DNA of 64,000 nt from Pterois miles (lineage: Eukaryota > Chordata > Actinopteri > Perciformes > Scorpaenidae): the NCBI GenBank assembly GCA_947000775.1, contig CAMQGK010000048.1, positions 1,603,001 through 1,667,000 of the forward strand, written 5' to 3'. Below are positions 21,064 to 33,114 of the stretch, in pieces. The translations under genes and the position numbers were made by a program. The notes beneath the pieces were generated by a model. That model was given only the letters and a program-made list of their open reading frames with translations, was not told where the DNA came from and made no database searches. The first letter of the stretch is position 1. Every line of letters begins with the position of its first letter.

Positions 21064-21530
21064 GGAAAAAAAATTTTAAAAAATGCTTTTTGAAGGAATA
21101 TTTTTTTTTTGAAATAAAGGAGAAGGGTGGGAAGAAAAAAAAAAGGTGGAGAAAATTATTTTTTTGGGAAATTTGTGTTTTTTTTGTTTTTTTTGGGTTT
21201 TTTTTTAAAAAAAAAAAATTAAAGGAGGGGGGGGGGGGGGTGGGTTGGGAGGCGGGGAGGAGCGCCCCCCCCCGGGGAGGGGGGGGGATATTTATATAAA
21301 AAAAAAATAATAAATAAAATTAAATTGTAAAAAAAAAAATAAAAAAAAAAAAAAAAAAAATATGTGGGAGGGAAAAAGGGGAAATGAGAAAGGGAAAAGG
21401 GGAAGGAAAAAAGAAAGAAAGAAGGGAGAGAATAGATATAAAAAATAGAAAAAAATATTTTTTTTTTTAATAATTAAATATTATAATAACAAAAAAAAAA
21501 AAAAAAAAAAAAAAAAATTTATTATATAAA
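21064..21530. other. Homopolymer-rich anomalous block, probable assembly or sequencing error
   Basis: About 465 bp made almost wholly of runs of A, T, G and C. It includes a G run of about 12 near 21227-21240, C runs near 21264-21273, and A runs of up to 30 or more near 21491-21517. Normal mixed sequence resumes abruptly at both edges. No known repeat family has this texture. It resembles uncorrected low-quality long-read sequence or a polymerase-slippage artefact. The 117-residue frame across it should not be annotated. Confidence 0.75.
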
Positions 21531-23575
21531 CAAATGATCAAAACACTATGATCAGAATACAAACAAATGTTGTCTCTCCTGTATTTGAAATTCTTTTCTG
21601 AATTCCTGTTACTCAATGTTCCATCAGTTTTATTTTTTATTTTCTTTTTAATTATGTCTGCAGTCTATAGTAAGTAGTGCAACACACGTTACTTCAACAA
21701 AGGAAGAAGATTAGACTGATCAATTAATCTAAAAATGACCTCAAGACTGGCAACCCCCACTGTGAAAAAAGGAAGCTGTGTGAAAAAAAATTCAGTTCGA
21801 ATTTTTACATTTCAATTTCGCCACAGATTACATAACCAACATAAAATATAAATAGAGTAGTTGGAAGGCGTATTTTAAACTTTTGACAGAATTTAGCGGT
21901 TTCTCTCAGACTGTGGAGAAGTCAGAGCAGTTCTGACCTGGAACATTTCTTTTCACACATGAGAGGATCTCTTCTTTTGTATAATGAGCTGCTGAAAGCA
22001 GACAGACTGGTATACCTTAAGGACACTTTGGCTTGACCAATGAGGAGGCTTGGAGCTGAAGCAGGTAATTGTACTGTATACCTGCAAATTAGCGTGACGT
22101 GGTTATTATACAAATACTGAATAATGCCACAGATATGCAAGAACACATAGTAATGTTCTTACGGAGTCTCACACATTACCTGTTATACATTAGATAGGGT
22201 GTTTACACCCATGCATACGTGCACACACACACACACACATACACACACACACACACACACAGACACACAGAGGACATATTCAGTGACACTGTGTGGGTTG
22301 ATGGGATTTGCAATAGGAGACCAGCCATGTCTGGAGAATTTATTTCAGTGCAACAGAGGGAGCACTTGGTCAACCAAGCATCAAATCCATCTACACACAC
22401 ATACATGCACACACACATGCTCATTTACACGCTCGTCTACACTCCTTCACACTTCCAAACACTACACTAGATGTTGTCTCACTAATAGGGAGGATTTATT
22501 TAAAACTCACTGCACGCACACGCGCACACACAGATGCAGAGGAATCCAAGCTAAGAGCTTGTCCTGTCAGTGGAAAACACAGTTGACAGTGTCTGACCTT
22601 ACATGAACCAGACAAAACAAAAAGCTAGAGAAGAAGAAGTCGCTTTGAGGCTGATGGATGTGTCAGGAAATAAAGTCACTTCTTTTTCTGAGCATCAACA
22701 GCCCCTTGTTAAAAAAAGAATCTTTTCATATCTTCTTTTCCCTGCACATACACGGTTGAACGTGAATTGTTATTTCCATGTCAGAGTGTGCAGCCGAGAT
22801 CTAATTTCTGGGTATTACAGTACAAAGCTCTGCTGTTTGGGCTAATGTCATGATTACACAGCAGAGACTGGAGCCCGGCCTGTGGGCCGTGTCAGTTTAA
22901 TGACTTCAGAGCTTTATTCAGTCCACTCTAAAGCCTAGCACTGATGAAATTTATATTTCAAAGCTGGCTGGCCTTGAGTTAGGAGATTTACAAAACTGGA
23001 GAGTCCCTGAAAATCCATCCCATTCTTCCAGATGCTCTTACCAGGAGCAGAGTCTGATCTTTTTCTCAGGTTAACATTTTCAAGTGTAAGCTGCATCATT
23101 TGCCCCGTGGTCTTTAATCATAAACCAGCCAGCTATCATGGAGGGGGCTAGTCCAAAGGTTTGTTTGACATGACTAAATTTTAGAAATTTTGATTTTGGA
23201 AAATGTCTGATGCTTATTTGACACTTCAGTGGTGTCATTAAGAAAACCTAAGCAGTAGTTTGGGTTTTGGATGGTATTCGTTCTGCCTTCACTATGCATG
23301 TCGTTTCACAGTTATGCAGCAAGCTAAACACACTTCCAGTAAAGGCTGAAGACAGCAGTGGGCCTTTGAGGTTTTATTGGAAGCAATACTGAAACAATGA
23401 TTATAAATCAGAAAAAAGATGAGGTATCAACAATACCAAATTTAAAAAAAATCTATATCTACATACAGTATTTGTGTCATGCTCCCTAGAACAAGAACAT
23501 AATGAGTTATAATGATAAGTTGTTTTTTTTAAATCTATTCTTCTTGTCTTTTATTGCACTATCCACTTGCTGCTG
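21531..23575. other. Gene-free span with short CA-rich patches
   Basis: CA-dinucleotide patches occur at about 22219-22265, 22395-22420 and 22515-22535; they create the HTHT-rich frames on the plus strand. No gene was found. Confidence 0.45.
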
Positions 23576-23645
23576 TAATGTGTGAATTTCCCCACTGTGG
23601 GACCAATAAAGGAATATCTTATCTTATCTTATCTTATCTTATATT
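23535..23645 (+). mobile_element. LINE 3' UTR tail fragment
   Basis: It contains 'CACTTGCTGCTGTAATGTGT', then 'GAATTTCCCCACTGTGGGAC' and CAATAAAGG with TTATC repeats to about 23645. This is the 3' end of an L2/Rex1-type LINE or of a SINE that copies it; no body is recognisable upstream. It is a 5'-truncated insertion. Confidence 0.75.
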
Positions 23646-23649
23646 TTAT

Positions 23650-24930
23650 ATGTAAGAATTAATGTATTTCAGCAAACGGTAAAAGAAGAAACTTTTTGAG
23701 TTTAAACAACCTTTGAGGTCATTCGAGTTTTCAGAGTTTGCGTGATGCACCTGAATGCACCATCAGTGTGACAGAGCCCATGTGCAATGCAAATGTTGAG
23801 ATAGTGCGACTGACCGTGCAATACTGTATTTGTTCGTAGCCACGATACTGTGAGTGTTTTCAAAGACACACCAAAATCTGGTTGTCTCAGAGATCCACAT
23901 GATCTGCATCCATTCCTCTCCTTTCCCACCTCCATTTCAGTCTTTTGGCTGACCAGCACAGCGCCATTGAAAGAGATCACAGCTGACAGCCAATCAGAGA
24001 GCCTGCCAAATCCCATGTGGTTAATTTGCATTGATTTGCCTCATTTCATCTCTGGAGGACCATGAGAGTCACTGGAAAACTAAATGCAGAGGGTAAATGG
24101 GCTTTTTTATTTTAAGCCCAACCATGATGTTTTTCCAAAACCTAACTAAGTGATTTGACAGCATTTACTGTACTTTTGTCGCGTAAACATAACTGTGACT
24201 GTTTCACAGTAACAACATGCCGTTAAATGACACGAAAAGCCGTTTCGCAGCGTTAACCCTGTGGTGTGAAAGCCTTTTATTAATATTATTATGTCATCAT
24301 GACAGAGAAAGTCCTTAAAATGCTGTGCTATTTATTGGCCTTCCGGTGAGATCAGGTTGATTGGATTAACAATGTTTGAGTGAGCTGAATGTAAGACTTT
24401 CTACACGTTGCTATAGCTCTGATTTGCAGCTCAAAGAAGCTTCTTCTCCATAGCAACAGCAGCAAAGACCCCTGGGTATTGTAGTACTGGGGGCCATCTG
24501 CCATGCCAACCTGAAAAAATCATGGTTTCTCAAAAGAAAAGTTGCCATCATTCTAATGTTTGCCACTGCTGGATCCCCGTGGAAGCAGGATTAATATATT
24601 AGTCTCATTTTTCATACAAACACACACATTAGAGCGCACAGCAACAACCCTTCAGTTTTTGAAGGTGTTATGTAACTGTGGTGACCTGGGAAGAACATCC
24701 CTAAAATCAGCTATTTTGGGTGATAAAGAACGGTTTGAATTTTCAGTCTGTAGCCTCCAGCTGCAGATGTCAGACATACAGGAGACAGCAGTATATGAGA
24801 CATGAGGTCTTTCTGGTACAGTGTCAAATTAAGTCTGTCTCTGAAGAGAACATATTCATTATTTCCTCCAGAATTACCCTTAGATTAAATCACATGCATG
24901 ATCAAGGTTCACCGCCACGCTCTGTTTGAG
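23650..24930. other. Gene-free span
   Basis: A family C trace lies around 24105-24190. The frame at 23702-24031 (minus, 109 residues) has no recognised domain. Confidence 0.4.
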
Positions 24931-24933
24931 TAG

Positions 24934-24934
<1 letters not shown>

Positions 24935-24979
<45 letters not shown>
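24935..24979. repeat. (TG)n microsatellite
   Basis: About 45 bp of pure TG. Confidence 0.95.
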
Positions 24980-24980
<1 letters not shown>

Positions 24981-25159
24981 AGGCCATCTCCCTGATGCAA
25001 TGCAATGTTCTACATCAAGGCAGTGAGGCGAGACACTAGTTTATACTTGTACTGTATGGAAGATACCATATTTCTGCCTTAAACTATATATTTACTCATT
25101 GAATAATAGACTTTTAAACATTTTTTTCACATAAGAATATTATATACATTTTTTAGCCA

Positions 25160-25705
25160 TGCAAGTGACATGGCTCTGTCTGTTGGTTGGTATGCTGGTC
25201 AGTCTCTTCTCTACTTTGGTCCAAACAAATATCTTCACAACTGTTTGTTGGATTGCTGTGAAATTGTGTGCAAAAATGTATATAGATATTCATGGTAACC
25301 AGACAATGGCAATCCTAATGGCTTGTGACTGTCTGACTTTTCCTCAAGCAACGCAAGGAAATTTCTGCTTTGACTGAAATGTCTTGACAATTATTGGATA
25401 GACTGACATGAAATTTGGTTCACACACTGCATGCTGCCATTGTAAATAAGAATTTGTTTTTAATGACTTGCTGGGTTGAATAAAAGTTAAATAAAAATAA
25501 AATTAGAACACATTCACGTCCCCTTCAGGATGAACTGACATTTCATCTGACAGTCAAATCAGGTCACAGCTACAATGTTGAACATGCTAGTATTATATCG
25601 GCTTTGCATCTGCATGTTGGCATTGGCATTGTGGGCATGTTAGTGTGCCGGTATTGACATTTAGCTCAAAGTACCACTATGCCAGAGTACATCCTCACAG
25701 TCATT
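25160..25705 (+). repeat. Dispersed teleost repeat, family E
   Basis: The text reads through 'TTGTTGGATTGCTGTGAAAT', 'ATATTCATGGTAACCAGACA' and 'GACTTTTCCTCAAGCAACGC', then TTGGATAGACTGACATGAAA and 'TTTAGCTCAAAGTACCACTA'. This ordered string is a very common, old fish dispersed repeat. The end piece recurs weakly at 60800-60870. It is non-coding. Classification is unknown to me. Confidence 0.6.
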
Positions 25706-25964
25706 AACACTGCTGTAGTGCAACTCCCCAAACTTACAGAATATTTAGTTACATTACATTTATTTTAATAAAGCATAAAACAGAGGTTTCTCAAGATGTT
25801 TTTCATATAGCGCAGGTCTAGACCATACTCTATACAGACACAACAAAAGATCCCCCACAAGCATGCATTCTTATGTGACAGCTGAAAGAAAAAACTCACC
25901 TTTAACAAGTAGAAACCTTGGGCAAAACCTGGCTCTTGGTGGGCGGGCATCTGCCTCAACCTGT

Positions 25965-25970
<6 letters not shown>

Positions 25971-26002
<32 letters not shown>
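25971..26002. repeat. (GA)n microsatellite
   Basis: About 32 bp of pure GA. Confidence 0.95.
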
Positions 26003-26005
<3 letters not shown>

Positions 26006-26405
26006 GCACAGCAAACTTAACAATAGCACAGCAGCTACAAGTAGTTATACAAATAAAACTAATAGTAATCAATAGCAGTGATAATAGAAATGTCAGTAAT
26101 AGCAGTAATAATAATAGATATTTTTACTGATAATACAAAGGCTAATAATGATAGTGGATATCAGCGGGGCAGCATATGGGACAGCAAACAGGGCAACAAA
26201 TGCAACTACGATCCAGGTGTAACCCAGATCCATTAATACCTGCGAAATGAGAAAGGACAAGATATGATGGCGGGTGACCATTTAGGGCTTTGTAGGTGAG
26301 GTGGAGGATTTTAAATTCTATTCCTGATTTTACAGGGAGCTAATGTTGCTAAAACAGGTGAAAGATAACTTCTTTTTCTTGTTAGTACAATATTAGAATG
26401 AAATA

Positions 26406-26409
<4 letters not shown>
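26003..26409. other. Gene-free span with an old repeat trace
   Basis: 26040-26130 is rich in AATAGTAA-type trinucleotide drift. 26282-26345 ('TTGTAGGTGAGGTGGAGGAT' and 'ATTTTACAGGGAGCTAATG') resembles 1590-1650 and a common fish repeat. Confidence 0.4.

Positions 26410-26487
<78 letters not shown>
26410..26487. repeat. (TA)n microsatellite
   Basis: About 78 bp of pure TA. Confidence 0.97.
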
Positions 26488-26491
<4 letters not shown>

Positions 26492-26699
26492 ATTATCAAT
26501 TCAATTAATTTCATGGTGAGCATGGAAGTTCATTCTGACCTTGAGACCATAATATGGCACAATAATCCTGGGCAGGTAGTGTACAGTGTTTGGTTGTTTA
26601 TCCCTGCTTCTGGAAATGAGATTAAGTTTAGGGCTAGAAGACCAAAACATTGAGCTAAAAAAGGCTAAAAAGCTTTGTGTTGCTGAGGGCAGGCTGCTC

Positions 26700-26965
26700 T
26701 CATACACTGTCCGTAACTACGCCTAGGGAAAGTAATGCGCTGTCATTTGTATACCTCCCACAGAATAAATTTGTGTGTAAAATGTGTGCAAAAAAACACA
26801 ACGTTCACCCAGAAGACTGCTGTTTGTGTCTCGCATGCTGATTTATTGGTCACAGCCCTGCCACTTCTATAGTTATTTCAATCCAAACCACCATCTTTCT
26901 CTAAGCCTAAACAAATAGTTTCCTGTCAAGACTGAAGTTTATTTTGAAAAGACAAGGTTATGCAT
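26700..26965 (-). repeat. Dispersed teleost repeat, family C (diverged copy)
   Basis: It contains 'AAGTAATGCGCTGTCATTTG', 'CCCAGAAGACTGCTGTTTGT' and CTAAGCCTAAACAAATAGTT. These motifs recur, in the same order and diverged, at 35020-35230, 44480-44640 and 60640-60800. Confidence 0.5.
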
Positions 26966-27141
26966 GTGTGGAGCAAAAACTGAAATTGACCCTTACATTC
27001 ATAAGTGCACACTAAAAATGAGGAATAACTTTTCGCAAGATATCATACAGAATATAACATGAGGACACGTTGCTGAGGGGAACTCCAGAGTTTGTGATAA
27101 TTCTCTTTTTCATATCACACATACTCATTTGTTTGTAAAAG

Positions 27142-27402
27142 GGCTGCATTCACACCCGATCAGGCAGTGCGACAGAGTCACTTTATTGACGCACTGACTG
27201 CAACGATTAACATGTTCCCTGATGGTTGGGTTGTACAGCTCTGGATCGTCGGCCATGTGATTGGCCACCACAGCACAACACTGGGTTGCCTTTCTCTAAA
27301 AGCTGATTCAAGTGTTTACTTTTTTTTTTGGCACTCCCTGCGGCCACCGCACCTCCAGGCAATTACACTAATCTAAATGAACGGGAGGACTTGAATGCAG
27401 CC
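27142..27402. mobile_element. Possible short MITE with GGCTGCATTCA ends
   Basis: The left end GGCTGCATTCACACCC (27142-27157) is matched in inverted form by the right end, which reads GGCTGCATTCAAGTCC from 27402 leftward. Eleven terminal bases match exactly. The span is about 260 bp and has no coding content. I see no convincing target-site duplication, so this is tentative. Confidence 0.4.
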
Positions 27403-27404
27403 TA

Positions 27405-27840
27405 ACAGTTTCCTCATGGAAACTGTTACTTTCATTTTATTACAGTAGTTTTCTGACAGCCTTCCTCTGACTTACAGTTGGGTGACGGAGACAAACTGTC
27501 CATAGAGAAGATGGATAACCATTAAAGCATTAAAAAGAAAAAAACACAGGCTGCTATATGACAGAATCTGTCAGCTGCTGCATTTTGCCTGATGTGTGTT
27601 TGTGCAGACATATGAGTCTTTCCGCATGGTGAGCTATCGGATTAAAGAATGGCTGTTTAAGCAGGTTGCCTCTAGAGGAAATGAGTTAGAGAAGCAAGGC
27701 TGTTAGGCTGCTCTCCGAGGTTACAACTAGAGCATGATGGGAGATGAAAATCTGTCCATGATTATGACTGAGCGAGGGGTTGCAAAATATTGATTATTAT
27801 TTGGAATGCAGAATTACCAATCTACCTGAATAAACTGACA
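27405..27840. other. Gene-free span
   Basis: No gene, repeat or structure recognised. Confidence 0.4.
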
Positions 27841-27844
27841 CACA

Positions 27845-27944
27845 ACAGAACATGCAAACTCCACACAGAAGTGCCCCAAGCCGGATTTGAACCTGCAACC
27901 CTCTCGCTGTGAGGCGAATCACTGCACTGCCCCATGTACAGAAC
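27845..27944 (-). mobile_element. Family S2 repeat, head-only (3'-truncated) copy
   Basis: On the minus strand it keeps the tRNA-like head (A-box side at about 27935, B-box text GGTTCAAATCC at about 27882-27892) and stops after 'TGTGTGGAGTTTGCATG' near 27852. A 7-bp direct repeat, ACAGAAC, flanks it at 27845-27851 and 27938-27944. Keeping the 5' head while losing the 3' body is the reverse of normal 5' truncation. Confidence 0.75.
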
Positions 27945-27949
27945 GGAAT

Positions 27950-28685
27950 GGTAAAATTAACAAATACAACATTTACATTACATTAAAATATATATTTTAT
28001 GACTGTGGAATTTTGGTTCATTACTTATATACTTATATTAATTGTGACTTTTTGATAGTAAAAACAAATGTGTTACCATTTGAGAGAGAACAGGATCATG
28101 ACTATAATCAAAAGTGCTCAAGCACAGCAGCTGTTTTCGTCTGGTTATGCTATATCAGGGGTTGTACATGAAAAAGATGTGCTCTATAAGAATTACATTT
28201 TTTAAATTTAGAAAAGCTTTTCAACAATACTAATTTAAAAGGTAAACTACGCAATTGCCAGCAAGCTGTAATTTTATGGATCATTGCAGGAGAATTCCAA
28301 CTTCTGTATGCTGTAACTTTCTGCTGCACAGTAAGTTTAGAGGACAAACAACACATTTTTTTCCATTAGTGTTCACCCTTGATTTTAAAGACTCTCATTT
28401 AGAGTAGTTTCTTTATTTGTTGGCAACTGTTAGGGCCCCAGACCCTCAAGAGCCTCAAAGGTCTTACTGTGTAACAATTATCGTGTGGCACATTTGTTGT
28501 ATGCACCAGTATAGCACAAAAGAATGTAAAAAAAAATATATATACCCAAACTTGAGCCCTTATGTAGTGTCAATAAGTAGTTTTATTACCTTTAAGACTT
28601 GAACCCAGTGGTTGATAAATGAAATAGATCAAATCGAGTTCCAGCTTCTCAACCATGAGTGTGATTTTTGGACTATTGATCGATT
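27950..28685. other. Gene-free span
   Basis: AT-rich, with no gene or clear repeat. Confidence 0.4.
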
Positions 28686-28691
28686 GATTAA

Positions 28692-31652
28692 AGGTCGCCT
28701 ATTATGCAAAATACACTTTTCAATGTCTATGAAACATACATGTGTCTCCAGTGTGTCTACAGGTGCCCTTAGTGTCGTAATCCTGTCTCTTTTCTCCTGC
28801 TCCATCTATCAGAAACCGCCAGAAAACATGCTGATTAGAAATCTCTCAGATAATGACGTCAGAGATTTTTTCATGCCAGATAAGAGTTTTCAGGTGGAAC
28901 GCAGACCTGACTAAAACAACCCCTCACCAGGTGGCCCCGTCCATGGAGTCGCTGCTGAAACTCCACTGTGTTATTTTTTCCTCGTGATTTTTAACCTGCT
29001 AACAGGACAAACAAAGCAGGCTACAAGTTCTGTTGCTGTCTGCAAGAACCAGCAGAAAAGTCTTCCTGTACTCCCATCATCAATCCAGTGGATTCACTTT
29101 ATTTTTTAGGTGTATTGTTAGACTGAAATGTCCTCACAGCAACAGGAAAACACAAGGGTCAGTACACAACAGGACTCACGTCAAACTGCAGCTCAGGATG
29201 GATCCGTACCGGCTGTCTGGGATCTACCTTCAAACTTGGAAGATGTAAGTTTTTTCCTTTTAATGTTGCTTTAGTTTCTGTTTATTTAGCAGACTGTTAG
29301 CGTGTTAATGTTTGTATGTTGTGCAGCTAACATGGCTAGCTCTGATTGTGGGTCCACCGGCTCTGGTGTGTTACAGCTATGTTGAATGTGTGTAGGAGCT
29401 CTGCTAAAAACACTGTTGTGTAGGTTGATTACTGTAGTGAGTGGGCGAGTGAGCAGGGAGAGAGATGGTGAGCTCAGAGCAGACAGCTGTTGATCAGTAG
29501 AGAAACTAACGTCTCTGTAATGTTACTTTCCCGACCTCGTAGAGGCATTAAGACAGTACAACGTCAATACGGGCAGCTTATTTGTTGTCTTGGGATAAAT
29601 AATACATAAAAGTTTACTAAAGTCTAAGCTTTAGTTTCTGTGTGATCCATTTCCTCCTCCATACTTGATGAAAAAGCTTTATCATTTCACACTGTTTAGA
29701 GCTGTTGCCCTTCCTCCTGTCATACACCTTGATATTCTTACAGTGAACCTGTCCCGTTTCACAGGTCATCTGAGTGACCTGATGCTCTGTCCTGAAGCTC
29801 CTGTTTGATGGTGTTTTCCTGAAGCCACCAGACTCTCCTCACAGACTGAGAAACCATCAGAGCAGAAGCACCAAGACCAGGACCAGGACCAGGACAGTCT
29901 GTATCTGCATAACACAATTGGGACCTGAGAACTCTATTAGCTGTTGACACAACTTCACTTTACAACAAACCCTGTACACTGAACACTGGACATGATCTGC
30001 TGATGTGGACAGTTTGCATACAAGTTATGGCTTTACTACTTTTGGAATTAATTGTACCCAAATTATAATTCAGTGTTATTGTCATTATTATTATTTGTGA
30101 ATAAAGAGCAGTATTGTCACGGAGGGGTCTGTCATTTATAAATTTACAATTAATGATCTTGTGGTATTAGATTAAAAAATGAAATGAAAAACTCATTTTA
30201 TGTCATGTATGTAGAAGGATAAAGGCACATTACACAACACATTTCTGTTTCACTTTGAGTAGACAGATGACAATATTATACACAGTATTTTGAATGTGAA
30301 CAGATAATTTGCAGCTTTTACAAACATTTCACAGTATGAATGTCAATAACTGACAAGTAAAACTATTTCATGTGAAAGTTACTCTGAAACATGGACACAG
30401 TAAGCTAATGGTAGTCCTCCCTGTAGCTGCTGATATTGTAGTTACTGAGTAGATTTTATGTATAAGATCAGCAATTCCACCTTCAGTTATGCTGACACGG
30501 TGCAGGAGAAAGTCTATTCCAGCATGGTTAGCTATGGCAAGTGTAACGTCAACTGGTCTGTAGTCATGACTACTGTTTTCCACACTGATGGTTGCTGTGT
30601 TTACACACCGTTACATGTAGCTGCATGTAATATGCTTCCTCTGCTGCTCACATGGAAATGGAGCACATCTCCTCACAACTCTTCTGGGAGTGATTCTGTA
30701 GGTCATTTTTCACAAATAGACCTGTAAAGGCAAACTAAAATAACTGAGTGCATCTTGATGATTTACAGAGTTTATGTATGTATGTTGTGAATACTGAGCT
30801 ATTATGAGAGAGTTAAAAATAACATATTTACGGAGCAAAACCATCAGGAAAACCTGGAATCTAGCAGATGTTATGACTTTCTTGCTGATTTGGATCAGAT
30901 TCCTGCGGGAACACGCGCTGCATGATGGTTTTTCATCTAGAAACTTTGAATTAGTTTCTTACTCATGGTAGAAGTGTTCTAAAGTCCAGCTCCCATAATG
31001 ACTCTCATTTATGCCGCTGAAGGGTGGGCAGGCAGAGGGCAGGCAGTGACGCTGAGTCGAGTGTTTGATTGACAGCAGAGTCCCAGAAACGCTGACCAAT
31101 CAGAGCAGACCGGGAGCAGAAAAGCAGTTGAGGGTGAAAGAAGCTTTATGCAGGCAGACAGTATGAGAAGAATAAAGGGGTTTTTGAACATTACAGCATA
31201 TCCACATATCCATCCATCCATCGTCAACCACTTATCCCGTTAGGGGTCGTGAGGGGGGGCTGGAGCCGATCCCAGCTGGCATTGGGTGAAGGTGGGTTCA
31301 CCCTGGACAGGTCGCCAGTCAATCGCAGGGCACATAGAGACAGATAACATATAGACAGACAACCATTCATGCTCACATCCACACCTACTGGCAATTTAGA
31401 GTCATCAATTAACCTAAACAGCATGTTTTTGGACTGTGGGAGGAAGCCGGAGTACCCGGAGAAAACCCACGCTGACACAGGGAGAACATGCAACTCCACA
31501 CAGAAGAGTCCCAAGCCGGATTCGAACCTGCGACCCTCTTGTGAGAGTGCTAACCACTGCACCACCATGCAGCCCCATAGTAGAACATTAAACACAGAGT
31601 AGAACATTAATATACATCTATGGACCTGTAAATGAGCACAATATGAGATTAT
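28692..31652 (+). mobile_element. ~3-kb TIR-bounded DNA transposon-like unit, interrupted by a SINE
   Basis: The left end reads TTAAAGGTCGCCTATTATGC (28690-28709). The right end, 'AATGAGCACAATATGAGATT' to about 31652, matches the inverted terminus of a very common fish element family whose ends read roughly TTAAAGGTCCCATATTATGC. The opening block with TGTCTCCAGTGTGTCTAC and 'TCTTTTCTCCTGCTCCATCT' is also typical of that family. A family S2 SINE sits inside near the right end. The interior of about 2.5 kb has no transposase that I can read; the frames at 28612-28914 and 29033-29248 are short. Common copies of this family are much shorter, so either this is a long version or two elements flank unrelated DNA. 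Confidence 0.6.
31206..31576 (-). mobile_element. Family S2 tRNA-headed repeat (copy 3)
   Basis: Full-length minus-strand copy. The ATGG-type tail is at 31206-31222, the 'GATCGGCTCCAGCCCCCC' block follows, then 'CTTCCTCCCACAGTCCAAAA', and the head with B box GGTTCGAATCC is at about 31519-31530. It lies inside the transposon-like unit at 28692-31652 and is therefore younger than it. The 149-residue minus frame at 31224-31673 is a shadow of this repeat. Confidence 0.9.
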
Positions 31653-31654
31653 TA

Positions 31655-33110
31655 TTATCCTTAAAAAGTGCATATTCTTAAATAAATGTGGATAAGTTCA
31701 ATATATAAATGTCTTCAATTTATACATAGAACTAATGATTTGGCTTGGTGGAGGGCCTGATTTCCCCTCTGGTAGTACTCATACTCATAAACGAGTACAT
31801 TTTAGCTGTTTTTTTTTTAATTGTTGTTGTTGTTGTTGTTGAATTACAATCAACCCAAGGATTTTCTCCACTTTCCGCTGCTGCTCAGCTGGATTTGACA
31901 TTGCATCCTACATGGGCTACCACTGCCTCAGTTTATGTACAGCTGACTGCTCCCTTTGACACCTGAATAGTCTACATTGTCTACACACCACATATTAATT
32001 ATGTACATAGATTAATTGGCCAGATCTACCCTATGGATTTATCCCACCAGCCAGCTGACCACACAGCTCTGTCTCTATCTAATGAATGATTGTGGTCCAG
32101 CAATGACCAGTCTCATTAGCCGTCATGAGTCAGACAGTAGCTAGCACTGCTGATGATGCAGACTCATTTTCACTGTGAGGAAAATAATGACCTGCTTCTC
32201 AGCAGAGGGTAAAACCAGATAATGCTTTCTCTCAAAATGACCAATCACTGCTGCTTTATTTGTGAAGCGCTGTGGTCTGTATGTGTTACAGCATCCACTT
32301 GAGTCTGGCTAATTACAGAAGGAGTCATTCGTCAAATTGTCAGTTTATTCTGTACGGGATGCATACAGCTGTAAATCACTGCTCTACTATCACTGCACCA
32401 CCGCATGCCGTTCGGATATTGTTTGTATCTGTTTCTTTAGAACTCAGAAAGTGAAACAATGACTGCATAAGTATGTTTTTGAAAGCAGTTAAACAAGGCC
32501 AAGGCTTTGAAACAAGTCTCTGTAATCCCTTTATTTTCCAGGGCCCCTTCTTATCTCTGGGCGCACAGAATTATTCAGAGTTTACCCCCATATCCACATG
32601 TACCTCTGGAAAACTAAGGTGTGAATGTGTTTGTTTGTCTTCACCAGTAGCAATGATGGACAGGCAACCTGTCCGGTGCCTCCCAGCCAGTACTGCTTCA
32701 GTGACGGTGTAGCAGGTGTGGAAGTGGGATGCAGAGAGTCTGCAGTGAATGGTGCTGCACTAAAGCACAAATGAGTCCCAACTAACTGGGGAATTTCAAT
32801 TCCAGCTAAATACATTATTTTAATAATCCATTAGAAAATGCATTGCAAAAATGAAGTCCTGTCCTTGGGAATAGAATATCCTGACATAAACTCAGACCAT
32901 GCTTTTAGACACGCCAACACACACCCTGTCACATCTGTCGTGGGGCTTGTTTACCATAACCGGTCGTACTATTACAATGCAGTCTCATGACAGTTCATGA
33001 AATAGCCTCAAAGTTTCATCTATTTGAGTCATGTACAGACACTTTCATGATGCTCAGCACAACTTTAAACAACACATGATGCACATGTCAGTTTCCGCTC
33101 CAGTCTTTTA
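31655..33110. other. Gene-free span
   Basis: A short TTG trinucleotide run lies at 31822-31841. Frames such as 32473-32712 carry no domain. No repeat was recognised. Confidence 0.4.
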
Positions 33111-33114
33111 AGAA

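Noticed and set aside
20946..21299. 117-residue Lys/Phe/Gly-rich frame
   Set aside because: Runs through the homopolymer block that is probably an assembly fault.
22199..22606. 135-residue Thr/His-rich frame
   Set aside because: Produced by CA-dinucleotide repeats; other CA/TG tracts (59887-60247) give the same artefact.
31224..31673. 149-residue minus-strand open frame
   Set aside because: It lies almost wholly in a family S2 repeat; the same peptide text appears in the copies at 10300 and 61995.
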